Assembly: GCA_002706335.1 (NCBI GenBank)
Contig: PAKZ01000023.1
Coordinates: 1 to 64,000 of the forward strand
Direction of reading: 5' to 3'
Length of the DNA stretch: 64,000 bases
Source of the DNA: Ahrensia sp.
GTDB lineage: Bacteria > Pseudomonadota > Alphaproteobacteria > Rhizobiales > Rhizobiaceae
Below, piece by piece: positions 61,653-64,000 of the stretch. Both the position numbers and the translations under genes were made by a program. Positions within the stretch are counted from its first letter, which is position 1; every line of letters starts with the position of its first letter. Below the pieces are notes generated by a model. That model had not been told where the DNA came from. It was given only the letters and a program-made list of their open reading frames with translations, and ran no database searches.

Positions 61653-61804
61653 GGCGTGCTCCCTTCTGCCAGATGGGAGCGTGTGCCGCTAGCCTCGCCA
61701 TGCGGAGCGGCGGCGGATGGCCAGCCGCTCGCGTTTTGCTAGTATCGATTGCAGGGCGGTTTAAGTCGCCCGGAAATTCGTCGATAATTTGAGGGAGGCG
61801 GAGC

Positions 61805-62458
61805 ATGACGAACGAGACCGGTTTCAGACCGGAATATCTAGTCACCAGCGAGGAGGAACTGAGGTCTCTCTTTCCGCCGACGCATGAAGTCGCCCTGAAG
61901 AAATGCCAGGACCGCCTCGACCGCCACGCGAGGGATTTCATGGCCCGTTCGCCGTTCCTGTGCATCGGCACCCAGTCGCCGGACGGCTCCGCCGATGTCA
62001 GCCCGCGCGGCGATCCGCGCGGGTTTGTCCATGTCCTCGATGACAGGACGCTCGCGATTCCTGATCGTCCCGGCAACAACCGCCTCGATACGCAATCCAA
62101 CATTATCGCGAATCCGTCGGTCGGGCTGCTCTTCATGGTCCCCGGTTTCGACGAGACGTTGCGCATCAACGGAAAGGCGCGGATAACCCGCGATCCCGAT
62201 TTGCTCGCTTCGATGGCGATGAAGGGCCGCGCCCCAACGATCGCCATTGTCGTCGCCATCGAGGAAGTCTTTCTGCATTGCGCGAAGGCATTTCGCCGTT
62301 CGGGCCTGTGGGATCCGGATCAGCGCCAGAATCGCGACGAGATGCCGTCCCTCTCGAAGATGATCCTCGATCAGACCACCGGCGCGCCGCGGGATGCCGA
62401 CGAGATGAACAGGATCGATGCGGCTCTTGAGGAAGAATACGCCAAGTCGATGTATTAG
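61805..62458 (+). CDS. FMN-dependent PPOX-type flavoprotein (pyridoxamine 5'-phosphate oxidase family)
   Basis: FLCIGTQSPDGSADVSPRGDPRGFVHVLDDRTLAIPDRPGNNRLDT. Confidence 0.92.
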   Translation: MTNETGFRPEYLVTSEEELRSLFPPTHEVALKKCQDRLDRHARDFMARSPFLCIGTQSPDGSADVSPRGDPRGFVHVLDDRTLAIPDRPGNNRLDTQSNIIANPSVGLLFMVPGFDETLRINGKARITRDPDLLASMAMKGRAPTIAIVVAIEEVFLHCAKAFRRSGLWDPDQRQNRDEMPSLSKMILDQTTGAPRDADEMNRIDAALEEEYAKSMY

Positions 62459-62507
62459 CCGGCGCTCGGAACGCGGCAGTCGGGCCCCGTTCCGTCGGCT
62501 TCGATCC

Positions 62508-62825
62508 CTAATCCGCGCCGGCCGCATTCCCGCCGTCGCGGCGCGCCGACCAGGTTTTCGCCCAGTCGCCCAGCGCGAGCAGCTGGCGCCCGAGTTCCAG
62601 CCCCATCGGCGTGAGCGCATAGCCTTCCGGCTCCTTTGCCACGAACCCTGCGTCGCGCAGCGTCCCGAGCCTCTGGTTCAGGACGGTCGGTGAAACGTCC
62701 TCGCATCGGGCGCGCAGCACCCGAAACGTCATCGGCCCATCCCTCAGTTCCCAGAGAATGCGCAGCGTCCAGCGCTGTCCGATGATCTCGAGCAACTGCA
62801 TGATCGGCTGGCTCGATCGCGCCAT
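62508..62825 (-). CDS. HxlR-family transcriptional regulator
   Basis: MARSSQPIMQLLEIIGQRWTLRILWELRDGPMTFRVLRARCEDVSPTVLNQRLGTLRDAGFV. Confidence 0.93.
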   Translation of the reverse strand: MARSSQPIMQLLEIIGQRWTLRILWELRDGPMTFRVLRARCEDVSPTVLNQRLGTLRDAGFVAKEPEGYALTPMGLELGRQLLALGDWAKTWSARRDGGNAAGAD

Positions 62826-62857
62826 GGAAAATTCCTTCGCTCGCAACAAAACTCTTG

Positions 62858-62899
62858 CGCTACAGAAAATGTAGCGTTATTCGCTACGAAATCAGTAGC
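62858..62899. promoter_or_regulatory. Tandem operator palindromes upstream of HxlR gene
   Basis: CGCTACAgaaaaTGTAGCG (62858-62876) and GCTACgaaatcaGTAGC (62883-62899). Confidence 0.65.
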
Positions 62900-63013
62900 A
62901 CGGTTCATTGGCCGGCGGAAGATGTCTCCAACCCATCTTCTGTCCCGGCGTCCCCGTGCAGATCGCCAACAATTGAAAACACGCAATCGGCCCTCGCGCC
63001 GAAGGAGAAGGCT

Positions 63014-63397
63014 ATGAAAAATCTGAAAACCCTGTCCGCAATCATCGTCGTCGCCACGGCGGCAACCGGCTGCGCCGGCACCGGCGCCAATTACGTGCCG
63101 ACCGTCGACGGACCGGTCTCTTCGCGCTGGTCGGCCGATCTTGCGCAGTGCCAGCAGCTTGCGCGCCGGCACGGCTTCGCCAATGCGCAGACCCGAAACG
63201 CCGCGCTCGTCGGGGCCGGCATCGGCGCGGTCGCGGGCCTTGCCGATGACGATGTCACCGATACCGAGGGCGCTGTCGGCGGCGCGGTTGTCGGCGCGCT
63301 GGTCGGCGGCGGTGCCGGCATGGCGGCCCGGCAGGGCGAGCGGCGCGAGATCGTCATTTCCTGCATGAGGGGCAGGGGCCACCGCGTCGTCGGCTGA
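63014..63397 (+). CDS. Glycine-zipper-type lipoprotein
   Basis: MKNLKTLSAIIVVATAATGCAGTGANY lipobox; GAGIGAVAGLADD...GAVGGAVVGALVGGGAGM; start at 63014 preceded by gaaggagaa. Confidence 0.8.
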   Translation: MKNLKTLSAIIVVATAATGCAGTGANYVPTVDGPVSSRWSADLAQCQQLARRHGFANAQTRNAALVGAGIGAVAGLADDDVTDTEGAVGGAVVGALVGGGAGMAARQGERREIVISCMRGRGHRVVG

Positions 63398-63454
63398 TCT
63401 CGTCGTGTGAGATCAACCGCATCCGCCGGCCTGCGAGCGGAAGGTGAAAGCCGG

Positions 63455-63871
63455 CTAGTTCCGGTCTACGAACCCGGCCTTGAAGTTTGCGATGAACGTC
63501 TCCGCCGCGTCCTTTTCATAGGGCGCGGCGGGGCCCGAGCCCCAGACCGGGTTAGGCCAGGCGGCGTCTTCGGTGAACCGCGCGATCACATGCATGTGCA
63601 ACTGCCGGACCTGATTGCCGAGCGCCGCGACATTGATCTTGTGGCATCCGGTCAGCCGTTTCAAATTTTCCGAAACGGTGACGGTCTCGAAAGTCAGCAT
63701 CGTCTGGTCGAGCGGCGACAGGTCGTGGACTTCCGCGACGCCGCTGCGCTGCGGCACGAGGATCAGCCACGGAAACCGGCTGTCATTCATCAGCAATAGC
63801 CGGCACAGGCCTATATCGGCCACCGGAAACGTGTCGCTCTTCAGCTTCGGATCGATTTCAAAAACTTCCAT
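63455..63871 (-). CDS. HIT-domain protein
   Basis: 138 aa; CHKINVAALGNQVRQLHMHVIARF. Confidence 0.88.
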   Translation of the reverse strand: MEVFEIDPKLKSDTFPVADIGLCRLLLMNDSRFPWLILVPQRSGVAEVHDLSPLDQTMLTFETVTVSENLKRLTGCHKINVAALGNQVRQLHMHVIARFTEDAAWPNPVWGSGPAAPYEKDAAETFIANFKAGFVDRN

Positions 63872-63934
63872 GACGTAACGATAGCATATTTTTCTTACCG
63901 ACGACTTGCTTTTGCGCGCCCGAAATACGATATC

Positions 63935-64000
63935 GCGGTCGGGAGGTTGGTGGTGGACGAGCCACTCGCCAACCGGGTCAGGTCCGGAAGGAAGCAGCCC
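63935..64000 (+). ncRNA. ffs: Small signal recognition particle RNA (4.5S), truncated by window end
   Basis: GGTCAGGTCCGGAAGGAAGCAGCC (conserved SRP RNA tetraloop/loop core) preceded by ggttggtggtggacgagccactcgccaacc stem; 5' end approximate. Confidence 0.9.

Overview
The window is about 64 kb of GC-rich alphaproteobacterial chromosome. Gene content and order (cytochrome c–kdsB–pheA, aglR/EFGAK, CpaA–F/Tad) suggest Hyphomicrobiales/Rhizobiales. I see no CRISPR array, prophage, IS element or tRNA. Main blocks: a 0.6 kb non-coding region with a composite palindromic repeat; a multi-PAS GGDEF/EAL protein; a complete core Tad/Flp pilus locus (flp-cpaABCDEF-tadBC, plus a tadD-like TPR gene); an M17 aminopeptidase/MarR/NlpC cluster; a YejABEF-type peptide ABC transporter operon with tandem binding proteins and an atypical Na/Ca-exchanger-family gene inside it; cytochrome c–kdsB–pheA; the aglR/aglEFGAK alpha-glucoside operon with two candidate operators; a membrane PQQ glucose dehydrogenase broken by a one-base frameshift; pgi; a long-chain acyl-CoA ligase; nudC; and the 5' part of the small SRP RNA at the right edge. 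The observations most worth checking are the inverted repeat dimer with covarying stems (358-558), the Flp pilin with Val at the expected Gly(-1) cleavage position, the exchanger-family protein that appears to have lost acidic/Asn residues of its first alpha-repeat, the gcd frameshift, and several well-formed operator palindromes. All calls come from reading the sequence and the supplied ORF translations; no database search was run.
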